Of a DNA stretch of 64,000 nucleotides, positions 16,082-24,313 are shown in pieces. The stretch lies in the NCBI GenBank assembly GCA_900110595.1, contig FOEZ01000005.1:244621-308620 (forward strand), written 5' to 3'. Made by a program: the position numbers and the translations under genes. How positions within the stretch are numbered: the stretch's first letter is position 1; every line of letters begins with the position of its first letter. This stretch comes from Arthrobacter sp. OV608 (GTDB lineage Bacteria > Actinomycetota > Actinomycetes > Actinomycetales > Micrococcaceae). The notes below the pieces were generated by a model that had not been told where the DNA came from, searched no databases, and saw nothing but the letters and a program-made list of their open reading frames with translations.

Positions 16082-17638
16082 ATGTCAGACCTATTCCAGG
16101 ATTACTCCGTGGCCGCCGGCCGGACCGGAGCCTACGACGAGATGTTCGCCCCCGGGCAGCAGGCACGGGGCTCCTACGGGCAAGTAGCGGACGCCCTTCG
16201 CAAGCTCTCCCTCGCCGACGTCAGCGCACGCGCCGACTCAATGGCCCGCACCTTCCTGGACCGTGGTGTCACTTTTGATTTCGCCGGCGAAGAGCGCCCG
16301 TTCCCGCTGGACATCGTCCCGCGCGTCATCCCGGCGGCGGAATGGGATGTGCTGGAACGCGGCGTCGCGCAGCGCGTGCGGGCGCTCGAGGCCTTCCTCA
16401 ACGACGTGTACGACAAGATGACAGTTGTGTCCGACGGCGTGATCCCGCGGCAGCTGGTAACCACCAGTGCGCACTTCCACCGCCAGGTGCACGGCTTCGA
16501 GCCCGCCGGCGGCGTCCGCGTGCACATCTCGGGCATTGACGTGGTCCGCGACGCCGCCGGCACGTTCCGGGTCCTTGAGGACAACGTGCGCGTGCCTTCC
16601 GGCGTGAGCTACGTCCTGGAGAACCGCCGCGCCATGGCCAAGGGCCTGCCCGAAGCCTTCGGCCAGCAGCTCATCCGGCCCGTGGAGGAATACCCCCGCC
16701 GGCTGCTCTCGGCCCTGCGAAAAACCGCTCCCGCAGGCGTGGACGATCCCACCGTCGTGGTCCTCACTCCCGGCGTGTTCAACAGCGCCTACTTCGAGCA
16801 CACCCTTCTGGCCGGCCTCATGGGTGTGGAACTGGTGGAGGGCCGTGACCTTATCTGCCGCGGCAACCGCGTGTACATGCGCACCACAGCGGGTGAGCAG
16901 CGCGTGGACGTCATCTACAAACGGATCGACGACGACTTCCTGGACCCGCTGCAGTTCCGGGCCGACTCCATGCTCGGTTGCCCCGGCCTCGTCAACGCGG
17001 CGCGGGCAGGCGGTGTGACCATCGCCAATGCCGTGGGCAATGGCGTTGCCGACGACAAACTGGTTTACAGTTACGTCCCTGACCTGATCCGCTACTACCT
17101 CAGCGAGGAGCCCATTATCGCCAACGTGGACACCTACCGCCTCGAGGAAAAGGAAGCGCGGGAATACACCCTGGACAACCTCTCCGAACTGGTGGTCAAG
17201 CCTGTGGACGGGTCAGGTGGCAAGGGCCTGGTGATCGGACCCGATGCCTCCAAGGACGAACTTGACGCCCTGCGCCAACGGGTCATCGCCGACCCCCGCG
17301 GCTGGATTGCGCAGCCGGTCCTGCAGCTGTCCACCGTGCCCACCCTGAGCGGCGACAAGTTCGGGCCGCGCCACGTGGACCTGCGCCCCTTTGCAGTGAA
17401 CGACGGCGAGAACGTGTGGGTGCTGCCCGGCGGCCTGACCCGCGTGGCGCTGAAGGAAGGCTCCCTGATCGTGAACTCCAGCCAGGGCGGCGGTTCCAAG
17501 GACACCTGGGTCCTGGCGGATTCGCCCCAGGTGCCGGTGGAAACCGTGCCGAGGCCCTCCATTTCTGTCCGCGAACGCGTGTCCGTATGGCCCGTGGAGA
17601 GCAACTGGCGCGACCGCCAGTCGGAGCAGCAGCAGTGA
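16082..17638 (+). CDS. Circularly permuted type 2 ATP-grasp protein
   Basis: A protein of about 518 residues of the DUF404/DUF407 (COG2308) ATP-grasp amidoligase family. It has the opening DLFQDYSVAAGRTGAYDEMF, the core VHISGIDVVRDAAGTFRVLE, the metal-binding LEDNVRVPSGVSYVLENR and the lysine motif VVKPVDGSGGKG. It probably forms a peptide-like amide bond with ATP. The substrate is unknown. The frame is open from ATG 16037 or 16046 as well; I prefer 16082 because homologs begin with MSDLF. It is the first gene of a three-gene operon with the alpha-E and transglutaminase-like proteins, the same triad as M. tuberculosis Rv2411c-Rv2409c. Confidence 0.9.
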   Translation: MSDLFQDYSVAAGRTGAYDEMFAPGQQARGSYGQVADALRKLSLADVSARADSMARTFLDRGVTFDFAGEERPFPLDIVPRVIPAAEWDVLERGVAQRVRALEAFLNDVYDKMTVVSDGVIPRQLVTTSAHFHRQVHGFEPAGGVRVHISGIDVVRDAAGTFRVLEDNVRVPSGVSYVLENRRAMAKGLPEAFGQQLIRPVEEYPRRLLSALRKTAPAGVDDPTVVVLTPGVFNSAYFEHTLLAGLMGVELVEGRDLICRGNRVYMRTTAGEQRVDVIYKRIDDDFLDPLQFRADSMLGCPGLVNAARAGGVTIANAVGNGVADDKLVYSYVPDLIRYYLSEEPIIANVDTYRLEEKEAREYTLDNLSELVVKPVDGSGGKGLVIGPDASKDELDALRQRVIADPRGWIAQPVLQLSTVPTLSGDKFGPRHVDLRPFAVNDGENVWVLPGGLTRVALKEGSLIVNSSQGGGSKDTWVLADSPQVPVETVPRPSISVRERVSVWPVESNWRDRQSEQQQ

Positions 17639-17698
17639 GCCCGTCCGCCGTCGGGCCAATTTCTTTGACAGTTTCGGGCCCGCAGGAGGTAACCGCGA

Positions 17699-18625
17699 AT
17701 GCTTAGCCGAATTGCCGAGTCCCTTTTCTGGATCGGCCGGTACGTGGAGCGGGCCGATGGCACCGCCCGGATCCTCGATGTCCACCTGGAGCGCCTCAAC
17801 CACCTCCCCATGGAGGAACGCAAGAGCGTGGCCCAGGAGCTCCTGGCGGTGATGGGTGCGCGCCCGCAAAGCGAGGACTTCGGCCTGCCTGAGCTGCTTC
17901 ATGCCCTGGCCTACGACAAGACCAGCGCCACCTCCATCGCAGGCTCCCTCGGCGCTGCCCGGGAGAACGCCCGCCGAGCCCGCGAGACGGTTTCGTCCGG
18001 CCTGTGGGAGAGCCTGAACACCACTTATTACGGGCTGAGCCAGCACCGCAAGGACGTGGTGGGAACCTACCGGTTCTGCAACTGGACCCTGGAACGCACG
18101 GCCATGGTGAGCGGTCTCGCGGACACCACGGTGAGCCATGACGAGAGTTGGCTGTTCCTCGTTCTGGGACGCTCGCTGGAGCGGGCCGACATGACCGCCC
18201 GCATGCTCTCCACCCGCGACGTCCTGTCCGCCGGTATGTCCTGGGTGAACATGCTCCGGTGCGCCGGCGCGTACGAATCCTTCCTGCGCACGCGGCGGGC
18301 CGCCTTCGGCGACCAGCACGCGGCCGAGTTCCTGCTCCTGGACCGGCTCTTCCCGCGGTCCATCGTGTATGCCCTGCGCGACGCCGACGAATGCCTGGCA
18401 AAACTTGATCCCTCTGCCCAGCGGGTGGGCTTCATCAATGACGCCCGCCGCATTGTGGGCCAGGCCCGGACCTTCCTCGAGTTCCACCGCACGGACGACC
18501 TCATGTCCGAGCTGCCCGAGCACATGGAGCGGGTGCAGAAGGCAGTATCCCAGGCCTCAGACGCCATATCCCGTAAGTACTTCAATCAGGCGGACGAACT
18601 GGCCTGGGTGGGAGAAGTTTCATGA
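17699..18625 (+). CDS. Alpha-E domain-containing protein (DUF403)
   Basis: A 308-residue all-helical protein of COG2307, beginning LSRIAESLFWIGRYVERADGT and carrying the second conserved block ERADMTARMLSTRD. The two repeats with conserved ER-A/D residues give the family its name. No catalytic activity is established; genome association links it to the ATP-grasp and transglutaminase partners. AGGAGGTAA lies nine bases before the ATG, the strongest ribosome binding site of the operon. It overlaps the next gene by four bases (ATGA). Confidence 0.93.
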   Translation: MLSRIAESLFWIGRYVERADGTARILDVHLERLNHLPMEERKSVAQELLAVMGARPQSEDFGLPELLHALAYDKTSATSIAGSLGAARENARRARETVSSGLWESLNTTYYGLSQHRKDVVGTYRFCNWTLERTAMVSGLADTTVSHDESWLFLVLGRSLERADMTARMLSTRDVLSAGMSWVNMLRCAGAYESFLRTRRAAFGDQHAAEFLLLDRLFPRSIVYALRDADECLAKLDPSAQRVGFINDARRIVGQARTFLEFHRTDDLMSELPEHMERVQKAVSQASDAISRKYFNQADELAWVGEVS

Positions 18626-19473
18626 CCCGGCTGAGCATCGTTCACAAGACGGCCTACAAGTACAACAAGCGCGTCACCCTGTCCTATAACGAGGCGCGGA
18701 TGACGCCGCTCACCGACTCCCAGCAGGTGGTGCTGGAATCAGTGGTCAAGGTGTCCCCGTCCCAGGCGGCCGTGAGCACCTACCGCGACTACTGGGGGAC
18801 CAGAGTCACCTCGTTCGACATGCAGATGCCGCACGAGCACCTCGAGGTGGTCTCCAACATCACCGTGGAAGTGCACCGCGCCGGAAAGATCCCTTCCGAG
18901 TCCGATATCGCGGGCTGGGACGTCCTGGCCTCAGCCGAGACGCTCAACACCTTCAGCGACTGGCTTCCGCAGTCACGGCTGAGCGGGCCCGGGGACGAAG
19001 TCCTTGGCATCATTCCCGGGGTGGTCGCCGGCAAGAACCCGCATGAGGCAGCGATGGCCGTGTTCGAGTGGATGCGCGGCGAGATGACGTACATGTCCGG
19101 CTCCACCGCAGTCACCACCAACGCGGAGGAGGCCTGGGGCCAGCGCAAGGGCGTCTGCCAGGACCTCGCGCACCTGGCCATCGGCGCGCTTCGCAGTTGC
19201 GGCATTCCTGCCCGGTACGTCTCTGGGTACCTCCACCCGCGGTCCAGCGCAGGCATCGGCGAAACAGTGGCCGGGCAGTCGCACGCGTGGCTGGAGTGGT
19301 GGGACGGCGACTGGCGGAGCTGGGACCCCACCAACCACAAGCCGGCGGGCGACTTCCACGTCACCGTGGCCCGGGGCAGGGACTACCGGGACGTTCCCCC
19401 GCTGAAGGGCATCCTGTCCGGTGGCGGAGGATCTGCGTTGAGCGTCAGCGTGGAGATCACGCAGCTCGCTTGA
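18622..19473 (+). CDS. Transglutaminase-like family protein
   Basis: A 283-residue cysteine-protease-fold protein (COG1305). The N-terminal beta domain (LSIVHKTAYKYNKRVTLSYN) is typical of bacterial transglutaminase-like peptidases. The triad is visible as Cys in RKGVCQDLAHL, His in GQSHAWLEWW and Asp in WDPTNHK. It probably cleaves or transfers on amide bonds made by the ATP-grasp partner. There is no signal peptide, so it acts in the cytoplasm. It is translationally coupled to the alpha-E gene and ends the operon, 22 bases before the convergent PPOX gene. Confidence 0.93.
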   Translation: MTRLSIVHKTAYKYNKRVTLSYNEARMTPLTDSQQVVLESVVKVSPSQAAVSTYRDYWGTRVTSFDMQMPHEHLEVVSNITVEVHRAGKIPSESDIAGWDVLASAETLNTFSDWLPQSRLSGPGDEVLGIIPGVVAGKNPHEAAMAVFEWMRGEMTYMSGSTAVTTNAEEAWGQRKGVCQDLAHLAIGALRSCGIPARYVSGYLHPRSSAGIGETVAGQSHAWLEWWDGDWRSWDPTNHKPAGDFHVTVARGRDYRDVPPLKGILSGGGGSALSVSVEITQLA

Positions 19474-19495
19474 CGGGCGCGCCTGCTGCGGCAGG

Positions 19496-19963
19496 TTACT
19501 CCGGCGATGCCTTGGCGGCGCCGCTGAGCTGGGTCCACCAGGTGACCGGCTCGGTGACCCTGAAACGGCGGCCGGTGACGCTGTCCGGGGTGATCCGGAC
19601 GAACGCGTCCTTCTTCCCCGCCTGCCAGGGGAACAGGTAGAGCTGCGTAGTCTCCATGAGGTGTTCATTTCCGGTGATCACGTCGGCACTGCCCTTCACC
19701 ACAACACTCCACGCCAGTCCGGTCTCCTGATCCACGCCGTCAGCCTCCAGGGCCACGGCAGCACCTTTTGACGAGCCGGCCAGCTTGGTGCCCTCACCGG
19801 TGCGGAAGACGAGCGTGCCGCCATCCACGGTGTAGTTGATGGGGAAAATATCCGGCCGCCCGTCGGCCAGGACCGCCAGCCTGCCCACGGATACCATCCG
19901 CAGCATGGCCCAGCACTCGTGGTGTTCCAGATTCTGTACGTCAGGGGATGTCTCGTGGCTCAT
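19496..19963 (-). CDS. Pyridoxamine 5'-phosphate oxidase family protein
   Basis: A 155-residue split-barrel flavin-binding protein: MSHETSPDVQ, then CWAMLRMVSVGRLAVLADGR, FPINYTVDGGTLVFRTGEGT and the C-terminal VTWWTQLSG. This is the small actinobacterial FMN/F420-type PPOX subfamily rather than true PdxH, which is longer and has a PLP site. The role is probably as a flavin or F420 oxidoreductase or cofactor-binding protein. ATG 19963 is supported by TATGCT exactly seven bases upstream (leaderless position). A longer frame at 19975 is less likely. Confidence 0.88.
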   Translation of the reverse strand: MSHETSPDVQNLEHHECWAMLRMVSVGRLAVLADGRPDIFPINYTVDGGTLVFRTGEGTKLAGSSKGAAVALEADGVDQETGLAWSVVVKGSADVITGNEHLMETTQLYLFPWQAGKKDAFVRITPDSVTGRRFRVTEPVTWWTQLSGAAKASPE

Positions 19964-19979
19964 GCCGCCGAGCATACGC

Positions 19980-21431
19980 CTACCAGGGGCTGGGCTTGTA
20001 GTCCTTCAGGAACACCCCGTACTGGTCCTCGCCCTTCTCGCCCATCACGATCGGATCGTAGACGCGCGCGGCGCCGTCCACCAGGTCCAGGGGCGCGTGG
20101 AAGCCCTCTTCCATGAGCCGGACCTTGGTGAAGTGGGGGCGTTCGTCCGTGATCCAGCCGGTGTCCACGGCGGTCATCAGGATGCCGTCGGTTTCCAGCA
20201 TCTCCTGGGCGCTGGTCCGGGTCATCATGTTCAGGGCAGCCTTGGCCATGTTCGTGTGCGGGTGGCCGGGTCCCTTATAGGCGCGGGAGAACTGGCCTTC
20301 CATGGCGGAGACATTCACGATGTACTTCCGCCGCGCCGTGGACTGTTTCATCGCCGGCCGCAGCCGGCTGACCAGCAGGAACGGGGCTGTGACGTTGCAG
20401 AGCTGGACCTCGAGCATCTCCAGCGGATCCACTTCGTCCACCACCTGGGTCCAGCTGTTGATGGTGGCCAGGTCCGGAACCAGGCCCCCGGCGTCGATCG
20501 CTGTTCCCGAAGCGATCCGTTCCAGCGAAGCCGATCCGGTGGACAGCGCCAGCGAGGTGATGGCATCCCCGGCGAGCACCGGATGCTCGGTCACGCTGCT
20601 GGCCAGGGCCAGGGGGTGCTTGTCGTGTGCGTGGCCGAACGTCACCAGTTCGGGCCCCCCGTTGGCCTGTTCCAGGGCGGCCGGCAGCGGCTCGTCCTCG
20701 GCGTCCACCAGGGGTTTGTAGGCGTTCCCGGACCGGCGCACGGTCTGGGCTGCGTTGTTGATAATGATGTCCAACGGTCCGGCCTCATTCAGTGAGTCCG
20801 TCAGGGCCATGACCTGGGCGGGATCGCGGAGGTCAATGCCCACAATCCGGAGCCGGTGCAGCCACTCGCCGCTGTCCTCCATGGCGGCAAACCGGCGGGC
20901 GGCGTCCTTGGGAAAGCGGGTAGTGATGGTGGTGTGGGCGCCGTCCCGGAGCAGCCGGAGCGCGATGTACATCCCGATCTTGGCGCGTCCGCCGGTGAGC
21001 AGGGCTCTGCGGCCGGTCAGGTCCGTGCGGGCGTCGCGCTTGGCGTGGTTGAACACGGCGCACGCGGGGCAAAGCTGGTGGTAGAACGCGTCCACCTGGG
21101 TGTAGTGCTGCTTGCAGATATAGCAGGGGCGGGACCTGATGAGGTGCCCGGCCACCTTGCCGGTAGTCGACGGAGCCAGTTTGTTCCCGCGGGTTTCGTC
21201 GTCGATCCGGTCCGGCGCGGCGGTGGCTGTCAGGGCGATGACTGCCCGGTCGGCCTCGGAGATGAGGTCCCGCTTGGTGACCCTGCGGTGCCTTTTGACG
21301 GCCTTGAACATCTTGCCGGTGGCGCGGCGCACCGAGACGTAGTCCGGGTGCTCCTCGTCATAGGCGTGGATCGTGTTGAGGACCTTGAGGCATGCCTGGA
21401 TTTCCTCAGGCGTCAGATCGGGGGAGCTCAT
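19980..21431 (-). CDS. SDR oxidoreductase with N-terminal zinc-ribbon region
   Basis: A 483-residue protein, nearly twice the usual SDR length. Residues 1-95 are helical (EEIQACLKVLNTIHAYDEEH) and basic. C103/C106 and C121/C124 form a C-x2-C-x14-C-x2-C zinc-ribbon pattern. The SDR fold follows with TGGRAKIG (146-153), DIIINNAAQTVRR and a split C-terminal half. That half includes VNVSAMEGQF and HTNMAKAALNMMTRTSAQEM, in which the usual YxxxK tyrosine is replaced by His/Thr-type residues. An insertion of about 80 residues (ALEQANGGPELVTFGHAHD ...) separates the halves. ATG 21431 lies seven bases after TAAAAT, so it is probably leaderless. Function unknown; a nucleic-acid or protein-binding role for the ribbon is only inference. 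Confidence 0.82.
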   Translation of the reverse strand: MSSPDLTPEEIQACLKVLNTIHAYDEEHPDYVSVRRATGKMFKAVKRHRRVTKRDLISEADRAVIALTATAAPDRIDDETRGNKLAPSTTGKVAGHLIRSRPCYICKQHYTQVDAFYHQLCPACAVFNHAKRDARTDLTGRRALLTGGRAKIGMYIALRLLRDGAHTTITTRFPKDAARRFAAMEDSGEWLHRLRIVGIDLRDPAQVMALTDSLNEAGPLDIIINNAAQTVRRSGNAYKPLVDAEDEPLPAALEQANGGPELVTFGHAHDKHPLALASSVTEHPVLAGDAITSLALSTGSASLERIASGTAIDAGGLVPDLATINSWTQVVDEVDPLEMLEVQLCNVTAPFLLVSRLRPAMKQSTARRKYIVNVSAMEGQFSRAYKGPGHPHTNMAKAALNMMTRTSAQEMLETDGILMTAVDTGWITDERPHFTKVRLMEEGFHAPLDLVDGAARVYDPIVMGEKGEDQYGVFLKDYKPSPW

Positions 21432-21454
21432 TGTACTGATTTTACAGCCTGGAA

Positions 21455-21494
21455 CTCCCCGCGGCCCCCACTGCGCAGGGGGCCGCCGGGGGAG
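21455..21494 (-). terminator. Hairpin downstream of glgC
   Basis: A GC-rich inverted repeat, CTCCCCGCGGCCCCC paired with GGGGGCCGCCGGGGGAG with a small bulge and an eight-base loop. It lies 18 bases after the glgC stop on the minus strand, before the SDR promoter. It lacks a clear T-run, as is common in this group. Confidence 0.55.
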
Positions 21495-21511
21495 TGCCCG
21501 CGCGGAAGGGT

Positions 21512-22921
21512 TCAGGAAATACGTGCGCCCGGTGCAGCCTCGGCTGAGGCCGCTGCGTGCCTCTCGGCCACCTTATCCACAGATTCGCGCACACTCGGAT
21601 ACTTCTCGACAGCGGCCTTGATGGCGTTCGGCACGAGGTGCAGGTTGTCCGCCGCGAGCTTACGCTCATCGTCACCGGGCTCCGGAACCTCCTGGCCCTT
21701 GGAAAGGACCGTTATCCCGGAATCCGTGACCTTGAAACCACGGGCACGGTCAAGCTCCGGGTTTAGTCCGATGGCCGCACCGGCCGGTACCTTCACGTTC
21801 TTGTCGATGATGGCACGGTTGATGACCGCACCTTCACCGATGTGGACCTTGTCCATCAGGACAGAATCGATGACCCGGCTGCTGGTGCCCACGAAGACAT
21901 CGTTGGAAAGGACTGACCCTTCCACGACTCCGCCCGAAATTACTACGCCGCTGGAAACGATCGAGTCCAGGGCCGTGCCCACGGTGTCGTTCTTGCCCCT
22001 GACGAATTTAGCTGGCGGCGAGATGCTCTGCCGGGTGTAAATGGGCCACTCGGAGTTGTAGAGATTGAAGACCGGCAGCGGGGAGATGAGGTCCATGTGG
22101 GCGTCGTAGAAGGAGTCGATGGTGCCGACGTCGCGCCAGTAGGTGCGGTCCCGCTCCGTGGAGCCGGGGATGTCGTTGAGGGTGAAGTCGTAGACGCCGG
22201 CTTCGCCTTGGTTCACAAAGTAGGGAATGATGTCCCCGCCCATGTCGTGCTTGGTGTCCAGACGCTCGGCGTCCACGTGCAGCGCAGCGACCAGCGCGTC
22301 CGCGTCGAAAACGTAGTTGCCCATGGAGGCGAGGAACTGGGACGGGTCCGCTGCCAGGCCGGGCGTGCTGGCGGGCTTTTCGACGAAGGCCGCGATCTTC
22401 TGGGGATCGTTCTGGTCCACTTCGATGACGCCGAACTGATCGGCCATGTGCAGGGGCTGCCGCACGGCGGCGACTGTTGCCTTGGCACCGCTGTTGACGT
22501 GCTGGGCCACCATCTGGGCGAAGTCCATGCGGTAGACGTGGTCCGCGCCGACCACAACGACGATGTCGGGGTTTGCGTCGTGGATGAGGTTCAGTGACTG
22601 GTAGATGGCGTTGGCGCTGCCCAGGAACCAGCTCTTGCCCACACGCTGTTGCGCCGGGACGGAGGCAACGTAGTTGCCCAGTTGGGTGGACATACGCCAG
22701 GTCTCGGAGATGTGCCGGTCCAGGCTGTGCGATTTGTACTGGGTGAGGACAACGATCTGCAGGTAGCGGGAATTCACCAGGTTGGACAGGGCGAAATCGA
22801 TCAGGCGGTAGCTTCCCGCAAAGGGCACCGCGGGCTTCGCGCGGTCTGCCGTCAGTGGCATCAGCCTGTTTCCCTCGCCGCCTGCGAGGACAATGGCCAG
22901 GACTCTTTTGTTCAACGGCAT
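21512..22921 (-). CDS. glgC: Glucose-1-phosphate adenylyltransferase
   Basis: A 469-residue ADP-glucose pyrophosphorylase, the committed step of glycogen and alpha-glucan synthesis. Motifs: [14 protein letters not shown] (nucleotide site), [17 protein letters not shown] (catalytic Asp region), [22 protein letters not shown] and a left-handed beta-helix C-terminus ([10 protein letters not shown] ... [11 protein letters not shown]). It is about 50 residues longer than E. coli GlgC because of a C-terminal extension ([13 protein letters not shown] ...). ATG 22921 ([11 protein letters not shown]) follows AGGAG at good spacing; the longer frame from 22969 lacks support. It is divergent from glgA over about 100 bases. 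Confidence 0.96.
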   Translation of the reverse strand: MPLNKRVLAIVLAGGEGNRLMPLTADRAKPAVPFAGSYRLIDFALSNLVNSRYLQIVVLTQYKSHSLDRHISETWRMSTQLGNYVASVPAQQRVGKSWFLGSANAIYQSLNLIHDANPDIVVVVGADHVYRMDFAQMVAQHVNSGAKATVAAVRQPLHMADQFGVIEVDQNDPQKIAAFVEKPASTPGLAADPSQFLASMGNYVFDADALVAALHVDAERLDTKHDMGGDIIPYFVNQGEAGVYDFTLNDIPGSTERDRTYWRDVGTIDSFYDAHMDLISPLPVFNLYNSEWPIYTRQSISPPAKFVRGKNDTVGTALDSIVSSGVVISGGVVEGSVLSNDVFVGTSSRVIDSVLMDKVHIGEGAVINRAIIDKNVKVPAGAAIGLNPELDRARGFKVTDSGITVLSKGQEVPEPGDDERKLAADNLHLVPNAIKAAVEKYPSVRESVDKVAERHAAASAEAAPGARIS

Positions 22922-23023
22922 AATGGTCGCTCCTGTACGCCTTCGTATCTCCCCAAGACAGTCCGGCATGCCCGGACTCCTTCACACTAGAACAGTTATG
23001 CGTGAAGGACTACCTTGGGTCTT

Positions 23024-24229
23024 GTGCGAATAGACATTGTGACTAAAGAGTTTCCGCCGGAGATCTACGGTGGCGCGGGTGTCCACGTGGCCGAATTGAG
23101 CAGGGTGCTTAGTAAGCACGTTGACCTGCAGGTTCGTGCTTTTGGAGCTCCCCGCGACGCCGACTATCATGGCGCGGCGGTGACCTCCTACGCGGTGCCC
23201 GAGGACCTCGGCTCAGCCAACGCCGCTGTGCAGACGCTGGGGGTGGACCTGCGGATCGTTCCGGACATCGAAGGCGCGGACCTTGTCCATTCGCACACCT
23301 GGTACGCCAACATGGCCGGGCACCTCGCGTCCCTGCTCCACGGCATTCCGCACGTGCTCAGTGCCCACAGCCTGGAACCGCTGCGCCCCTGGAAAGCGGA
23401 GCAGCTCGGCGGCGGGTACGCCTTGTCCTCCTGGGTGGAAAAGACCGCCTACGAGGCCGCGGCGGCCATCATTGCCGTCTCGGAGGGCATGCGGCAGGAC
23501 ATCCTGCGCAGCTACCCCAACGTGGATCCCGCCAAGGTGCGCGTGGTCCACAACGGCATCGACGTTGAGATGTGGCACCGTGACGAGAACGACGACGCCG
23601 TCCGCGCCCTGGGCATCGATCCGGACAAGCCCAGCGTGGTCTTTGTGGGGAGGAACACCCGCCAGAAGGGCGTCCCCTATCTCCTGCGGGCGGCAGCAAA
23701 GCTTCCCGCCGACGTCCAGCTGGTCCTGTGCCTGGGCGCAGCGGACACCCCGGAGCTTGCCGCAGAGACGGCCCGTTTGATCGAGGACCTGCAGCGCGAA
23801 CGCACCGGCGTGGTGCTCATCGAGCGCATGCTTCCCCGCCATGAACTGATCCAGGTGCTCAGCCACGCCACCGCCTTCGCCTGCCCGTCCATCTACGAGC
23901 CGCTGGGCATCGTGAACCTGGAGGCCATGGCCTGTGGCGCCGCTGTGGTGGCCAGCGCCACAGGCGGCATCCCCGAGGTGGTGGAGCACGGCCAGACCGG
24001 CCTGCTCGTGGACCTGGAACAGGTAACCGACGGCACGGGCACACCCCTTGATCCGGAAAAGTTCGTCACCGAATTTGCTGCCGCCCTCACGGAGGTTGTC
24101 TCCGACCCTGACCGCGCCCGCGCCATGGGACAGGCCGGCCGGAAACGCGCCGAGGAACACTTCTCCTGGGAATCCATCACGGAAACCACCCTCGAGGTGT
24201 ACCGGTCCGTGCTGCCGGCACAGAGCTGA
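23024..24229 (+). CDS. glgA: Glycogen synthase (ADP-glucose-dependent glycosyltransferase)
   Basis: A 401-residue GT4-like actinobacterial glycogen synthase. In mycobacteria the homolog (GlgM) also makes maltose-1-phosphate. It contains the N-terminal acceptor motif EFPPEIYGGAGVHVAE, VHSHTWYANMAGHLAS, and the C-terminal nucleotide-sugar motif CPSIYEPLGIVNLEAMACG with the catalytic Glu pair. GTG 23024 (MRIDIVTKEF) fits homologs and lies exactly seven bases after TACCTT, a leaderless position. The TTG at 23015 would add three residues. It is paired divergently with glgC, which supplies its ADP-glucose. A very long hairpin follows. Confidence 0.95.
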   Translation: MRIDIVTKEFPPEIYGGAGVHVAELSRVLSKHVDLQVRAFGAPRDADYHGAAVTSYAVPEDLGSANAAVQTLGVDLRIVPDIEGADLVHSHTWYANMAGHLASLLHGIPHVLSAHSLEPLRPWKAEQLGGGYALSSWVEKTAYEAAAAIIAVSEGMRQDILRSYPNVDPAKVRVVHNGIDVEMWHRDENDDAVRALGIDPDKPSVVFVGRNTRQKGVPYLLRAAAKLPADVQLVLCLGAADTPELAAETARLIEDLQRERTGVVLIERMLPRHELIQVLSHATAFACPSIYEPLGIVNLEAMACGAAVVASATGGIPEVVEHGQTGLLVDLEQVTDGTGTPLDPEKFVTEFAAALTEVVSDPDRARAMGQAGRKRAEEHFSWESITETTLEVYRSVLPAQS

Positions 24230-24244
24230 CGTTTCCGAACGCAT

Positions 24245-24296
24245 TGACGACGACGGCGCCGCCCACCTTGCGAGGTGGGCGGCGCCGTCGTCGTCA
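24245..24296 (+). terminator. Long perfect hairpin after glgA
   Basis: A 23-bp perfect stem. The left arm runs from TGACGACGACGG at 24245 to 24267, the loop is TTGCGA at 24268-24273, and the right arm runs to 24296 ending CGTCGTCGTCA. It lies between glgA and the convergent acyl-CoA oxidase gene, so it probably terminates both transcripts. There is no T-run beyond TTAC. Confidence 0.75.
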
Positions 24297-24313
24297 TTAC
24301 TGTTGCGGGACGC

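Noticed and set aside
17213-18523. 436-codon open frame antisense to the ATP-grasp and alpha-E genes
   Set aside because: Crosses two well-conserved sense genes; composition is typical of an antisense shadow.
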